Of a stretch of 64,000 nt of DNA, positions 56,867 to 64,000 are shown one piece after another (the first letter of the stretch is position 1; each line of letters begins with the position of its first letter). The DNA lies in NCBI GenBank assembly GCA_027491155.1, contig JAIXWR010000046.1, forward strand, positions 124,001 through 188,000, given 5' to 3'. The translations under genes were made by a program, and so were the position numbers. Source of the stretch: Verrucomicrobiaceae bacterium (GTDB lineage Bacteria; Verrucomicrobiota; Verrucomicrobiia; Verrucomicrobiales; Akkermansiaceae). The notes beneath the pieces were generated by a model that was not told the origin of the DNA, ran no database searches, and was given only the letters and a program-made list of their open reading frames with translations.

Positions 56867-58807
56867 ATGGTTCCGCCCGCCACCGCCAAGGCCGAGAAGC
56901 CGAAGAAAGAAAACGCCTGGTCCCCCGACAAATCCGCCGAGCTCTACGGCGTGGACAACTGGGGCCACGGCTTCTTCGGCGTGAACAAGCACGGCCACGT
57001 CACGGTGAAGCTCACCGACGAGGACAGCACCGCCGAGGTCTCGCTGTTCGAGGTCATCGAAGGCCTCCGCGACCGCGGCACCGACCTGCCCGTGCTGCTG
57101 CGCTTCCGCGACCTGCTCCACTCCCGCATCCGCGAGCTCAACGAGTCCTTCCGCCAGGCGATCAAGGACACCGGCTACAAGGGCGAATACCGCGGCGTCT
57201 ATCCGATCAAGGTCAACCAGCAGCGCCAGGTCATCGAGGAGATCGCGGAGTTCGGGAAGAAATACCACTACGGCCTCGAAGCCGGCTCCAAGCCCGAGCT
57301 GATCGCCGCGCTGGCCCACATGCACGACACCGAGGCCTACATCGTCTGCAACGGCTACAAGGACGAGGAGTTCATCGACCTCGCCCTGCACGCCCAGAAG
57401 ATGGGTCTCAAGGTGATGCTGGTCCTCGAAATGCCCAGCGAACTCGACCTCGTGCTCGAACGCTCGCGCAAGCTCGGCGTCCTGCCCAACCTCGGCGTCC
57501 GCGTCCGCCTCTCGACCCGCGGCTCCGGCCATTGGGCGGAAAGCGCCGGCGACAAGTCGGTCTTCGGCCTCAGTGCCACCCAGGTCATCGACGTGGTCGA
57601 CCGCCTCAAGGAGCAAGGCTACCTCGGCTGCCTGCGCATGCTCCACTACCACCAGGGCAGCCAGATCCCGAACATCGCCGCGATCCGCGAAGGCGCCACC
57701 GAGGTCGCCCGGATGTACTGCGACCTCGTCAAGGAAGGCGCGCCGATGGGCGTGCTCGACATCGGCGGCGGCATGGCGGTGGACTACGACGGCTCCCACA
57801 CCAACTTCCAGGCCTCCTGCAACTACTCGATCCTCGAGTACTGCACCGACGTCATCGAGACCATCATGCAGGTCTGCGACAAGGTCGGCGTCGCCCACCC
57901 GAACCTGATCTCGGAATCCGGCCGCGCGATCGTCGCCTACTACTCGGTGCTCGTCTTCAACATCCTCGACGTCTCCACCGTCCAGACCACCGACACCCCG
58001 CCGCCGGTGCCGGACAACGCGCCGCAGAACCTCATCAACCTGATCGCGGTCAACAAGGACCTCAGCAAGCGCAACCTCCAGGAGTGCTTCAACGACGCCG
58101 TCTATTACCGCGACCAGGTCCGCGCCCAGTTCTTCTACGGCGCCGCCACGCTGCGCGAGCGCGGCTCGGCCGAAGCCTGGTTCTGGCACATCCTCACCCG
58201 CATCTCGAAGCTCCTGCAGGAACTGGAGATCGTGCCCGAAGACCTGCGCGAACTGTCCGACACGCTGGTCGATTTCTACTACGGCAACTTCAGCCTGTTC
58301 CAGAGCCTGCCGGACTCGTGGGCGATCAAGCAGCTCTTCCCCGTGATGCCGATCCACCGCCTCGGCGAGCGGCCGCGGCAGCGAGCGGTGATCGCCGACA
58401 TCACCTGCGATTGCGACGGCAAGATCGACCGCTTCATCGACCGCGAGGACGTCGCGAAGGTGCTGCCGCTGCACGACATCAAGCCGGGCCAGCCCTACTA
58501 CATCGCGACCTTCCTGGTCGGTGCCTATCAGGAAACCCTGGGCGACCTCCACAACCTGCTGGGCGACACCAACGTCGTCGGCGTCCACCTCGAAGGCGGC
58601 AAGCCGGTTTACACCCACGAGGTCGAAGGCGACACCGTGGCCGACGTGCTCAGCTACGTGGAATACGATCCGAAGGAGCTGGTCGGCCGCTTCCGCGCCT
58701 TCGCCGAAAAGGCCGTGGCGCAGGGCCGCATCAGCCCGAAGGAGCGGCGCGAAGTCCTCGACCTTTACCGCACCGGTCTTGCCGGCTACACCTACTTCGA
58801 AGGTTGA
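56867..58807 (+). CDS. speA: Biosynthetic arginine decarboxylase SpeA
   Basis: This 646-residue PLP enzyme converts arginine to agmatine, the first step of a polyamine pathway. The PLP lysine is Lys115 in GVYPIKVNQQRQV. Other blocks of fold-III decarboxylases are present: YGLEAGSKPELIAALA, RVRLSTRGSGHWAES, LHYHQGSQIPNI, LDIGGGMAVDYDG and the late DITCDCDGKIDRF, which carries the Cys-Asp pair of the second-subunit active site. Length is typical of SpeA (about 630-660). The ATG at 56867 is preferred to a TTG at 56855. About 200 bp of leader precede it; no regulatory element was recognised. Confidence 0.96.
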   Translation: MVPPATAKAEKPKKENAWSPDKSAELYGVDNWGHGFFGVNKHGHVTVKLTDEDSTAEVSLFEVIEGLRDRGTDLPVLLRFRDLLHSRIRELNESFRQAIKDTGYKGEYRGVYPIKVNQQRQVIEEIAEFGKKYHYGLEAGSKPELIAALAHMHDTEAYIVCNGYKDEEFIDLALHAQKMGLKVMLVLEMPSELDLVLERSRKLGVLPNLGVRVRLSTRGSGHWAESAGDKSVFGLSATQVIDVVDRLKEQGYLGCLRMLHYHQGSQIPNIAAIREGATEVARMYCDLVKEGAPMGVLDIGGGMAVDYDGSHTNFQASCNYSILEYCTDVIETIMQVCDKVGVAHPNLISESGRAIVAYYSVLVFNILDVSTVQTTDTPPPVPDNAPQNLINLIAVNKDLSKRNLQECFNDAVYYRDQVRAQFFYGAATLRERGSAEAWFWHILTRISKLLQELEIVPEDLRELSDTLVDFYYGNFSLFQSLPDSWAIKQLFPVMPIHRLGERPRQRAVIADITCDCDGKIDRFIDREDVAKVLPLHDIKPGQPYYIATFLVGAYQETLGDLHNLLGDTNVVGVHLEGGKPVYTHEVEGDTVADVLSYVEYDPKELVGRFRAFAEKAVAQGRISPKERREVLDLYRTGLAGYTYFEG

Positions 58808-58836
58808 TCTTCCCCGAAACCCGAATCCCCGCCCCG

Positions 58837-59130
58837 ATGAAATCCAGCGCCCTCCTCGCGTCTCTCGCAGCATCCCTTGCCTTCACCTCCTGCGTGGCGG
58901 TGGTGGCACCCGGACCCTCCTATCCGCCGGTCGGACCGCCCGCCCCGGGCTACAACACCGCCGATGCCCAGCGGAAGGCCTACGAGGACGGCTTCATGTT
59001 CGGCCGCCGCGATGCCCGCAACGGCAAGCAGGCGAACTACATGCTCTACAACACGCAGTACACCGCCGCGACCAAGAAGGACTTCGGCGCGGGCTACATG
59101 AACGGCTACCGCAGCTACCGCCCGCGCTGA
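58837..59130 (+). CDS. Small lipoprotein
   Basis: The 97-residue protein has a lipoprotein signal (lipobox FTSC, Cys19). A Pro/Gly-rich stretch (VAPGPSYPPVGPPAPGYN) follows, then a conserved-looking region DAQRKAYEDGFMFGRRDARN and ATKKDFGAGYMNGYRSYRP, reminiscent of small outer-membrane or periplasmic lipoproteins with a G-x-x-D-G-x-x-x-G repeat. It follows speA by 29 bp and may be read through from it. Function unknown. Confidence 0.8.
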   Translation: MKSSALLASLAASLAFTSCVAVVAPGPSYPPVGPPAPGYNTADAQRKAYEDGFMFGRRDARNGKQANYMLYNTQYTAATKKDFGAGYMNGYRSYRPR

Positions 59131-59146
59131 GCCGGCGGCCGGCAGT

Positions 59147-61459
59147 TCATTCGAAGCGGAGCACCACCGTGCTCCGCGGACCCACCTCGCGGCGCTCGCC
59201 GGCACGCAGGGTCTTCGTCCCCGGAAGCTCGCGGATCTCCCCGGCGTGCTCCGGCACCCCGAGGGTGAAGGTCTTGTCCGCGCTCATGTTCATCGCGATG
59301 AGATAGGGGCCGTAGCGCAAGCGGTAGAAATCGCCCCTCCCGGCATGGATGTTCTCCTGGCCGGGCTTGAACGCGATGCCTTCCGGAATCCGGGCGATCG
59401 GCAGTTTCTCGCCGGCATGGGCCGACACGAACTCCGCCGGATAGCGGTGGCCGCCATTCGCGAACCCGAAGTTGGTCCAGTCCGGCCGGGTATATTCCAT
59501 GCCCGACGGCGTGAACTCGGTCTCGAGCTTCACCGTCGCCACCCGGTCGATCTCCGGCGTGAGGTAGTGGACGCGGCCGAGGAAATTCAGGGCATGGCGG
59601 GCACGCCAGTAAAGGGACGCATACACGATCTCGCGGCCCTTCTTGATCGCGACCACGCCGTTCTCCTCATCGGCAAAGACGAAGTCCGGCTGGTCCCACG
59701 ACATCGGCAGCCGGTGCCCGGTGGGCGGCTGCGCCCGGATCGCTTCGTAGCGCTCCGGCACCGCCATCAGGCCGAAGGTCACGCGAAATCCCGGGCTTGC
59801 GATCTGCCCCGCGATGCTGGCGAAGAACTGCTTGTCCTCCAGCATTTGCTGCGAGTAGCCGACCAGATGCGGGTCCAGCGTCGCCGCCGAAACCTCGAAC
59901 GGCGAACCGTCCCACGACGGACGCTGGTCGTAGGTCACGTCGCCGGGAAAGTGCGTGTCGCGCCAGCCGACGGCCGTTTCCATGATCATCGCGCGGCAGC
60001 CGTCCGCATCGACCATCGGATAGCGGAACGGCGCCCTCGCCCGCGCGATCTTCACCAGTTGCGCCTTGATCTCAGGATCGCCCGGCCGCCCCGGTGCCGG
60101 CCGGGTGGCCTCGTAAATCTGGGCCACCCAGTCGAGCACCTCGCCGTAGTTGCCGACGTAGCCGAGTTCCTTGGTCAAGCCGCGGGCCGTGAGCTGATAG
60201 AAGGAATCCCCGAGCGGCTTCACGGGCTTGCCGTCCTTCTCGCTGCCCAGCCAGGGATCGAGGCCCACCGACTCGCGCAGGTAGCGCAGGGCCTGGCGCT
60301 CCGGCATTGCCCGCTCCGGCGCCACCACCGCCAGCCCGCGGTTGGCGAGGTAGATGCCGTAGAGGTCGTTGATCATCGACTGGTTGGTGTACTGCCTCCG
60401 GTGCTCGCGGTGCCAGTCGCGGCAGGCGAGCAGCATGTCGGCATAGCCTTCCCGGCGCTTCACCTGCCGGCCGCTGCCGTCGTCGATCGCCTGGTCGAAC
60501 GAAGGCGCGAGTTCTTTTTCCAACAGCACGATCACTTGCCCTGCCGGACCCAGGCCGAACCAGTCCGGATTGTAGGTCGAAGGCTCGGCCTGCGCGAGCC
60601 TGGGGTCGGCCACGTAGGCGCGATAGAGGGCATCGAGGCTGACCCCGATCTTGCGGATCGCCTTGGGATTGCCCGCAGCCCGGGTCCACGGCGTGTGCCA
60701 GGCCTTCGCGAGGAACAAGGCCTGCATCTGGCTACACGGCCGGTCGGGCTCGCGCAGCAGCCTTTCGATGTCGGCATTCACCCGCTTCTTCAGATCGTCG
60801 AGCACCTCCGGGCCCGGCGCGGTCCGCAGCGGCGGGTTCTCCGGGAAGCGTCCCTGCTTTTCGCCGTCCGGCGGAGTGAAGCAGGGATCCGTGTGGGTGT
60901 AGGCCGCATACAGTCCCCGCGTCGGCTCCGTCATCGGCTTCTGGTATTCGTCGAAATTCCTGCCGTAACCCCAGATCGGTCCGCTCGCCCGGATCTCGCA
61001 CTCGATGCGCTCCTTGCCCTTCGTCAGGGACAGCGGCAGCGGGCAGGTGCGGTAGTGGAATCGCCCCGGATAGGCGGGCGCATCGGTGCCGATTTCCAGC
61101 GCCTCGATGTCCCCCAGATGCCGGTAGCCGATCTGCTTGCCCGCGACGTGCAGGGTCATCGGGTTGCGGTTCACGTCCCCGCCCCACAGGCGGATCGTGA
61201 AATAGTTCTGCCGCTCCGGGTCCACGCGCATTGCGAACTTCAGCATCCCTCCCTGCCACGGAAGCGGCCCGCCGGGCAGCAGGCGGCGCGAGGGCTCGCC
61301 GAGTCCCCCGGTCTCCACTGCTGAAAGCGTTGCCGCCAGTCCGTGGGCGTTCTCCGAATCGGTATTGCCGAAGACCAGCGTGTCGCTCACCGCCGCCGGT
61401 GAAAACGCGGGAATCGAAAGAAGGAGGCAGATCAGGCAGGTCAGGCGGAAGCGGGGCAT
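59147..61459 (-). CDS. Large secreted protein of unknown function
   Basis: The 770-residue protein has a signal peptide (MPRFRLTCLICLLLSIPAFS). The N-terminal ~150 residues are beta-rich (MLKFAMRVDPERQNYFTIRL, PLSLTKGKERIECEIRASGP). The middle (about 190-520) is strongly helical with WHTPWTRAAGNPKAIRKIGV, YTNQSMINDLYGIYLANRGL and YVGNYGEVLDWVAQIYEATR, which could be an alpha/alpha toroid as in polysaccharide lyases. The C-terminus (about 560-770) is beta again. I recognise no named family, so carbohydrate-active function is only a suggestion from this layout. The ATG at 61459 was chosen for the signal peptide. It converges with the lipoprotein gene. Confidence 0.75.
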   Translation of the reverse strand: MPRFRLTCLICLLLSIPAFSPAAVSDTLVFGNTDSENAHGLAATLSAVETGGLGEPSRRLLPGGPLPWQGGMLKFAMRVDPERQNYFTIRLWGGDVNRNPMTLHVAGKQIGYRHLGDIEALEIGTDAPAYPGRFHYRTCPLPLSLTKGKERIECEIRASGPIWGYGRNFDEYQKPMTEPTRGLYAAYTHTDPCFTPPDGEKQGRFPENPPLRTAPGPEVLDDLKKRVNADIERLLREPDRPCSQMQALFLAKAWHTPWTRAAGNPKAIRKIGVSLDALYRAYVADPRLAQAEPSTYNPDWFGLGPAGQVIVLLEKELAPSFDQAIDDGSGRQVKRREGYADMLLACRDWHREHRRQYTNQSMINDLYGIYLANRGLAVVAPERAMPERQALRYLRESVGLDPWLGSEKDGKPVKPLGDSFYQLTARGLTKELGYVGNYGEVLDWVAQIYEATRPAPGRPGDPEIKAQLVKIARARAPFRYPMVDADGCRAMIMETAVGWRDTHFPGDVTYDQRPSWDGSPFEVSAATLDPHLVGYSQQMLEDKQFFASIAGQIASPGFRVTFGLMAVPERYEAIRAQPPTGHRLPMSWDQPDFVFADEENGVVAIKKGREIVYASLYWRARHALNFLGRVHYLTPEIDRVATVKLETEFTPSGMEYTRPDWTNFGFANGGHRYPAEFVSAHAGEKLPIARIPEGIAFKPGQENIHAGRGDFYRLRYGPYLIAMNMSADKTFTLGVPEHAGEIRELPGTKTLRAGERREVGPRSTVVLRFE

Positions 61460-61591
61460 CGTTCGTATCGGGCAGGCGGGCTGTCGGCCCGGAGTGACAG
61501 AACGATCCCAAGCGGCGAATCTGACGAAAGATCCCGCGGATGACGCGATCCGGGAATCCCGGACGACTCGGGCAACCACCCCGCCACCCCT

Positions 61592-61632
61592 GAAAAGGCG
61601 AAGGCCCTGATCCGTTGGGGATCAAGACCTTC
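61592..61632 (-). terminator. Rho-independent terminator of tRNA-Asn
   Basis: On the minus strand GAAGGTCTTGATCC, CCAAC, then GGATCAGGGCCTTC form a 14-bp stem with two G-U pairs, followed by GCCTTTTC. It starts 7 bp after tRNA-Asn. Confidence 0.8.
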
Positions 61633-61638
61633 AAGAAG

Positions 61639-61710
61639 CTCCGGCGCTAGGGATCGAACCTAGGACCTAGTGGTTAACAGCCACCCGCTCTACCGCTGAG
61701 CTACGCCGGA
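61639..61710 (-). tRNA. tRNA-Asn (GTT)
   Basis: The 72-nt gene has the acceptor TCCGGCG/CGCCGGA, D arm GCTCAGCGGTAGAGC, anticodon loop CTGTTAA in a GGTGG/CCACT stem (anticodon GTT), and T arm CTAGGTTCGATCCCTAG. Discriminator G; CCA is not encoded. A terminator hairpin follows. Confidence 0.95.
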
Positions 61711-61801
61711 TTGGATTCGCCGCCGCCGTGCGGGGCGGGCGGAAGATGCGTTCCGGGCCGCGCGGCTGGCAAGGCAAAAATGGAACACTTTCCCCGGAAC
61801 C

Positions 61802-63250
61802 TCACTCGCGTCCGTAGCGCTCCCGGAACTGGCGCAAGAGATCGTCGATGCGGTCGCCGCTGCCCGCACCGGCGGGATCGGCGGCGGCCGGCGGGACGAC
61901 CGGATGCTCTTCTTCCACGGCCGCAGCGGGCGAAGGCTGCGGCGCCTGTTCCGACGGAATCACGATCTCCGGCTCGGTGACCACGGGAGCTTCGGGGGGG
62001 AGTTCCTTCGCTTCCATCACTTCCGGAACCGGCGGAGGAACCGTTCGCTCGACCGCCTCCACCGGTGGCGGAGCGGGCGCGGGCACCTCCGCTTCGGGAA
62101 CCGGAGCTGGCGGTGACGGTGGGACCACGGGAACGACAGCTGCGGCCACCGCGACGGCGGCAGGCAGGGATTCCTCCGAGATCTCCGCCGCCTTCCGCAG
62201 CACCAGGCGTGCATAGAATTCGCCGGGCTGCAGCGAGAGCCGTCCGCGCAGTGCGGCACCGCGGCCCGGATTGCGGGTCTCCAGCAGCGAGGCCATGGCC
62301 GCTTCATCCAGCGGCTCCAGGCGGATTTCCAGCTCGCCCAGACGATCCAGCAGGCCGCCGCTCAGGGCCGGCTTGAAGGCGCTTTCCCAGATGTCGTCGT
62401 TGACCGAGACCACCAGATCGACCCGCGGTGCTTCCTGGCGCACCGAAGAAATGAAGCTGGCCAGCCTCAGCGCGGCACCGGGATCGGCATGCAGGCCCTC
62501 GAGGTCGTCGGCCACCACCACCACCCGGCTGATCAGGGAAAGCAGGGCCAGCAAGGCGGCATAGCGGTCCGGCCCGGCTTCGGAAACGGCCGACTGGATG
62601 ATCATCCCGGTGCGGCCCGGATGCTCCGGGGTCGCGATCGCGAAGCGGAACAGGGAAGCGAGCCAGAACGAGGAATCGTTGAGCGAACTGCCGGTGCGGC
62701 GGCTGAGTTCCAGCGCGAGCCGCGGGCCCAGCACCTCGAAGTTCTCCTTGGTCCAGTGCGCGGTGACCGCCTGGGAGTGATGGAAATCGAAGGTCTCCAC
62801 CGGCCGCTGCCGCAGCGCCGCCAGCGCGACCTCCCGATCCTGGCAGGGCACCTCGCCCGAGCTCACCAGCGGCTGCAGCGCCACCGAGAACAGGCGCCGG
62901 GAAAGCAGATCCAGACCGGTCAGCCCCCCGCCCGCCGGCAAGGGGCGGGTCAGGCGGCGCAGGGCGGCCTCGATCGCCCCGCCGGCATCGATCCGGGACC
63001 CGTCGAGCGGGTTCAGGGGCAGGAACTCATGGGAAGTCCCGAGCCGCTGCTGGAGATGGGAAAGCAGGTGCGATTTGCCGAAGCCGGCCCGCGGCGCCCG
63101 CAGCAGGATCCCGCGGCCCGGGGCATCGACCGGGGAAATCAGGGCCCGCTCGAGGCGGCCCGCGGCGGCGGCATTCACCCCGGGGGCATGGGGCGCGCAG
63201 GCCTGGCCCAGGGACTCGAAAAACGGCTGGATGGTGAGTTGTTCTACCAT
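61802..63250 (-). CDS. P-loop ATPase with proline-rich tail
   Basis: The 482-residue cytoplasmic protein has an AAA-like ATPase domain: Walker A at RAPRAGFGKSHLL (56-63) and Walker B at VVVVADDLE (243-251). VRQEAPRVDLVVSVNDDIWE may hold sensor 1. Residues of about 365-460 are a low-complexity Pro/Ala/Val/Glu linker, and the C-terminus (DRIDDLLRQFRERYGRE) is a short basic helix, perhaps a partner-binding tail. I do not recognise the family; the layout resembles STAND/ORC-like helper ATPases. The ATG at 63250 is used; an in-frame ATG eight codons upstream is possible. It is divergent from rplM. Confidence 0.75.
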   Translation of the reverse strand: MVEQLTIQPFFESLGQACAPHAPGVNAAAAGRLERALISPVDAPGRGILLRAPRAGFGKSHLLSHLQQRLGTSHEFLPLNPLDGSRIDAGGAIEAALRRLTRPLPAGGGLTGLDLLSRRLFSVALQPLVSSGEVPCQDREVALAALRQRPVETFDFHHSQAVTAHWTKENFEVLGPRLALELSRRTGSSLNDSSFWLASLFRFAIATPEHPGRTGMIIQSAVSEAGPDRYAALLALLSLISRVVVVADDLEGLHADPGAALRLASFISSVRQEAPRVDLVVSVNDDIWESAFKPALSGGLLDRLGELEIRLEPLDEAAMASLLETRNPGRGAALRGRLSLQPGEFYARLVLRKAAEISEESLPAAVAVAAAVVPVVPPSPPAPVPEAEVPAPAPPPVEAVERTVPPPVPEVMEAKELPPEAPVVTEPEIVIPSEQAPQPSPAAAVEEEHPVVPPAAADPAGAGSGDRIDDLLRQFRERYGRE

Positions 63251-63413
63251 GGGGAATCCGGATGCGGGGACCATGACCGGCGGCGCGAATCGTCACAAGG
63301 AAAGAAAGGCGGCCGGAGAACCGTCAGCACCCGGCGTGCCGGGGCCGGGTGCCGCCGCGGAAAGGAGGGCGGGCCGGGGCTTCCGGCACCGAAAATTCCC
63401 GGCGGATTTCCGA

Positions 63414-63442
63414 TTGACACCCCTTGGCCGGCTCCATAGCTT
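63414..63442 (+). promoter_or_regulatory. Probable sigma-70 promoter of rplM-rpsI
   Basis: TTGACA (63414-63419), a 17-bp spacer and TAGCTT (63437-63442). The -35 box is perfect, and the start codon of rplM lies about 63 bp downstream. Confidence 0.65.
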
Positions 63443-63505
63443 GCGCGCCCCTCGCCGCGAGCCGCTTCCACCGCGCACCGGCCCCGGGGACTTCCGTTCC
63501 ATCTC

Positions 63506-63937
63506 ATGAAAACGTTTTCTGCAAAGCCGAGCGACGTCGAGCGCAAGTGGCATGTGATCGATGCCAAGGACAAGATCCTCGGCCAAGTCGCCGTCGAAGC
63601 CGCACGCCTCCTGCGCGGCAAGCACAAGGTCATCTTCACCCCGCACATCGACACCGGTGACTTCGTGGTGGTGATCAACGCCGACCAGGTGGCCCTTTCC
63701 GGCACCAAGGAGCACGACAAGATCTACACCCGCTTCACCGGCTACGTCGGCGGCAAGAAGGTGGAAACCCCGCGCATGGTCCGCAAGCGCCGCCCGGTGC
63801 TCCTCGTCGAGAACGCCGTCTGGGGCATGCTTCCCAAGAACCGCCTCGGCCGCGCCCAGTTCGGCAAGCTCAAGGTGTATGCCGGTGCCGAGCACCCGCA
63901 CGAAGCCCAGCAGCCGGCCGCCTACGAAATCGCCTGA
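63506..63937 (+). CDS. rplM: 50S ribosomal protein L13
   Basis: The 143-residue protein matches bacterial L13: [20 protein letters not shown] at the start, then [63 protein letters not shown] and [15 protein letters not shown]13 is an early-assembly protein of the large subunit. rpsI follows after 26 bp, the conserved bacterial L13-S9 operon order. A TTGACA promoter lies upstream. Confidence 0.98.
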   Translation: MKTFSAKPSDVERKWHVIDAKDKILGQVAVEAARLLRGKHKVIFTPHIDTGDFVVVINADQVALSGTKEHDKIYTRFTGYVGGKKVETPRMVRKRRPVLLVENAVWGMLPKNRLGRAQFGKLKVYAGAEHPHEAQQPAAYEIA

Positions 63938-63963
63938 TCCGGCATCCCGAAATCCCTTTTCCC

Positions 63964-64000
63964 ATGAGCGAAGCCAAGAATCTCAGCGCCACCGGCCGCC
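63964..64000 (+). CDS. rpsI: 30S ribosomal protein S9 (partial, 5' end)
   Basis: Only the first 12 codons are in the window (MSEAKNLSATGR). Position 26 bp after rplM, the same strand and the ATGR start typical of S9 (which continues RKxAVAR) support the call. The rest lies beyond the right edge. Confidence 0.88.
   Translation, partial: MSEAKNLSATGR

Overview
The window reads as a chromosomal segment of a GC-rich member of Verrucomicrobiota, most likely Verrucomicrobiae (Luteolibacter-like; genus is an inference). The signs are a Verru_Chthon cassette protein A, a PSD1-type cytochrome/DUF1553 protein paired with a DUF1501 protein, large secreted proteins with autotransporter-associated beta-strand repeats, many SGNH hydrolases, weak Shine-Dalgarno sites, and an rplM-rpsI pair at the right end.

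Layout. 1-9 kb: a partial secreted M60 metallopeptidase (HEIGH motif) with an upstream small membrane protein, two sialate O-acetylesterase-like proteins and a tandem SGNH hydrolase. 9.1-13.6 kb: the PSD1/DUF1501 pair. 13.6-14.6 kb: an 18-bp tandem repeat and a DUF433/DUF5615 toxin-antitoxin locus whose toxin is frameshifted twice. 14.7-19.1 kb: Verru_Chthon cassette protein A and a small secreted protein. 19.1-31.5 kb: a defence island. Its core is hsdM-dinD-hsdS-RT-nitrilase-hsdR on the minus strand. Each of the five junctions is a 4-bp ATGA overlap, so a reverse transcriptase and a nitrilase-fold protein are built into a type I restriction-modification operon. An HNH endonuclease gene and a truncated HIT-family gene lie upstream, and diverged inverted copies of a ~165-bp repeat flank the island. 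31.4-38.8 kb: a MerR-like protein, tRNA-Leu, M16 peptidase, Hsp20, two tRNA-Gln and a GntR/LacI-type regulator. 38.9-49.6 kb: two giant secreted modular proteins, one a beta-strand repeat/thrombospondin-3/SGNH esterase fusion, the other a second M60 peptidase. 49.7-55 kb: L,D-transpeptidase, PpiC isomerase, a lipoprotein phosphoesterase, a ThuA-domain protein and a VanZ-like protein. 55.3-56.7 kb: two lower-GC genes separated by a site with the full architecture of an integron attC. 56.9-64 kb: arginine decarboxylase (speA), a lipoprotein, a large secreted protein of unknown function, tRNA-Asn, a P-loop ATPase, rplM and the start of rpsI.

How it fits together. The two M60 peptidases, the sialate O-acetylesterase-like enzymes and the esterase-adhesin fusion suggest a lifestyle that processes acetylated glycans or glycoproteins (inference). 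The 19-31 kb island is the most interesting part. The RT has a YVDD active site, the nitrilase-like protein keeps an E-K-C triad, and both appear AT-richer than the hsdR and hsdM genes around them. This looks like an RT/nitrilase anti-phage module captured inside a restriction operon. Most long antisense ORFs in this GC-rich DNA are frame shadows and were not annotated.
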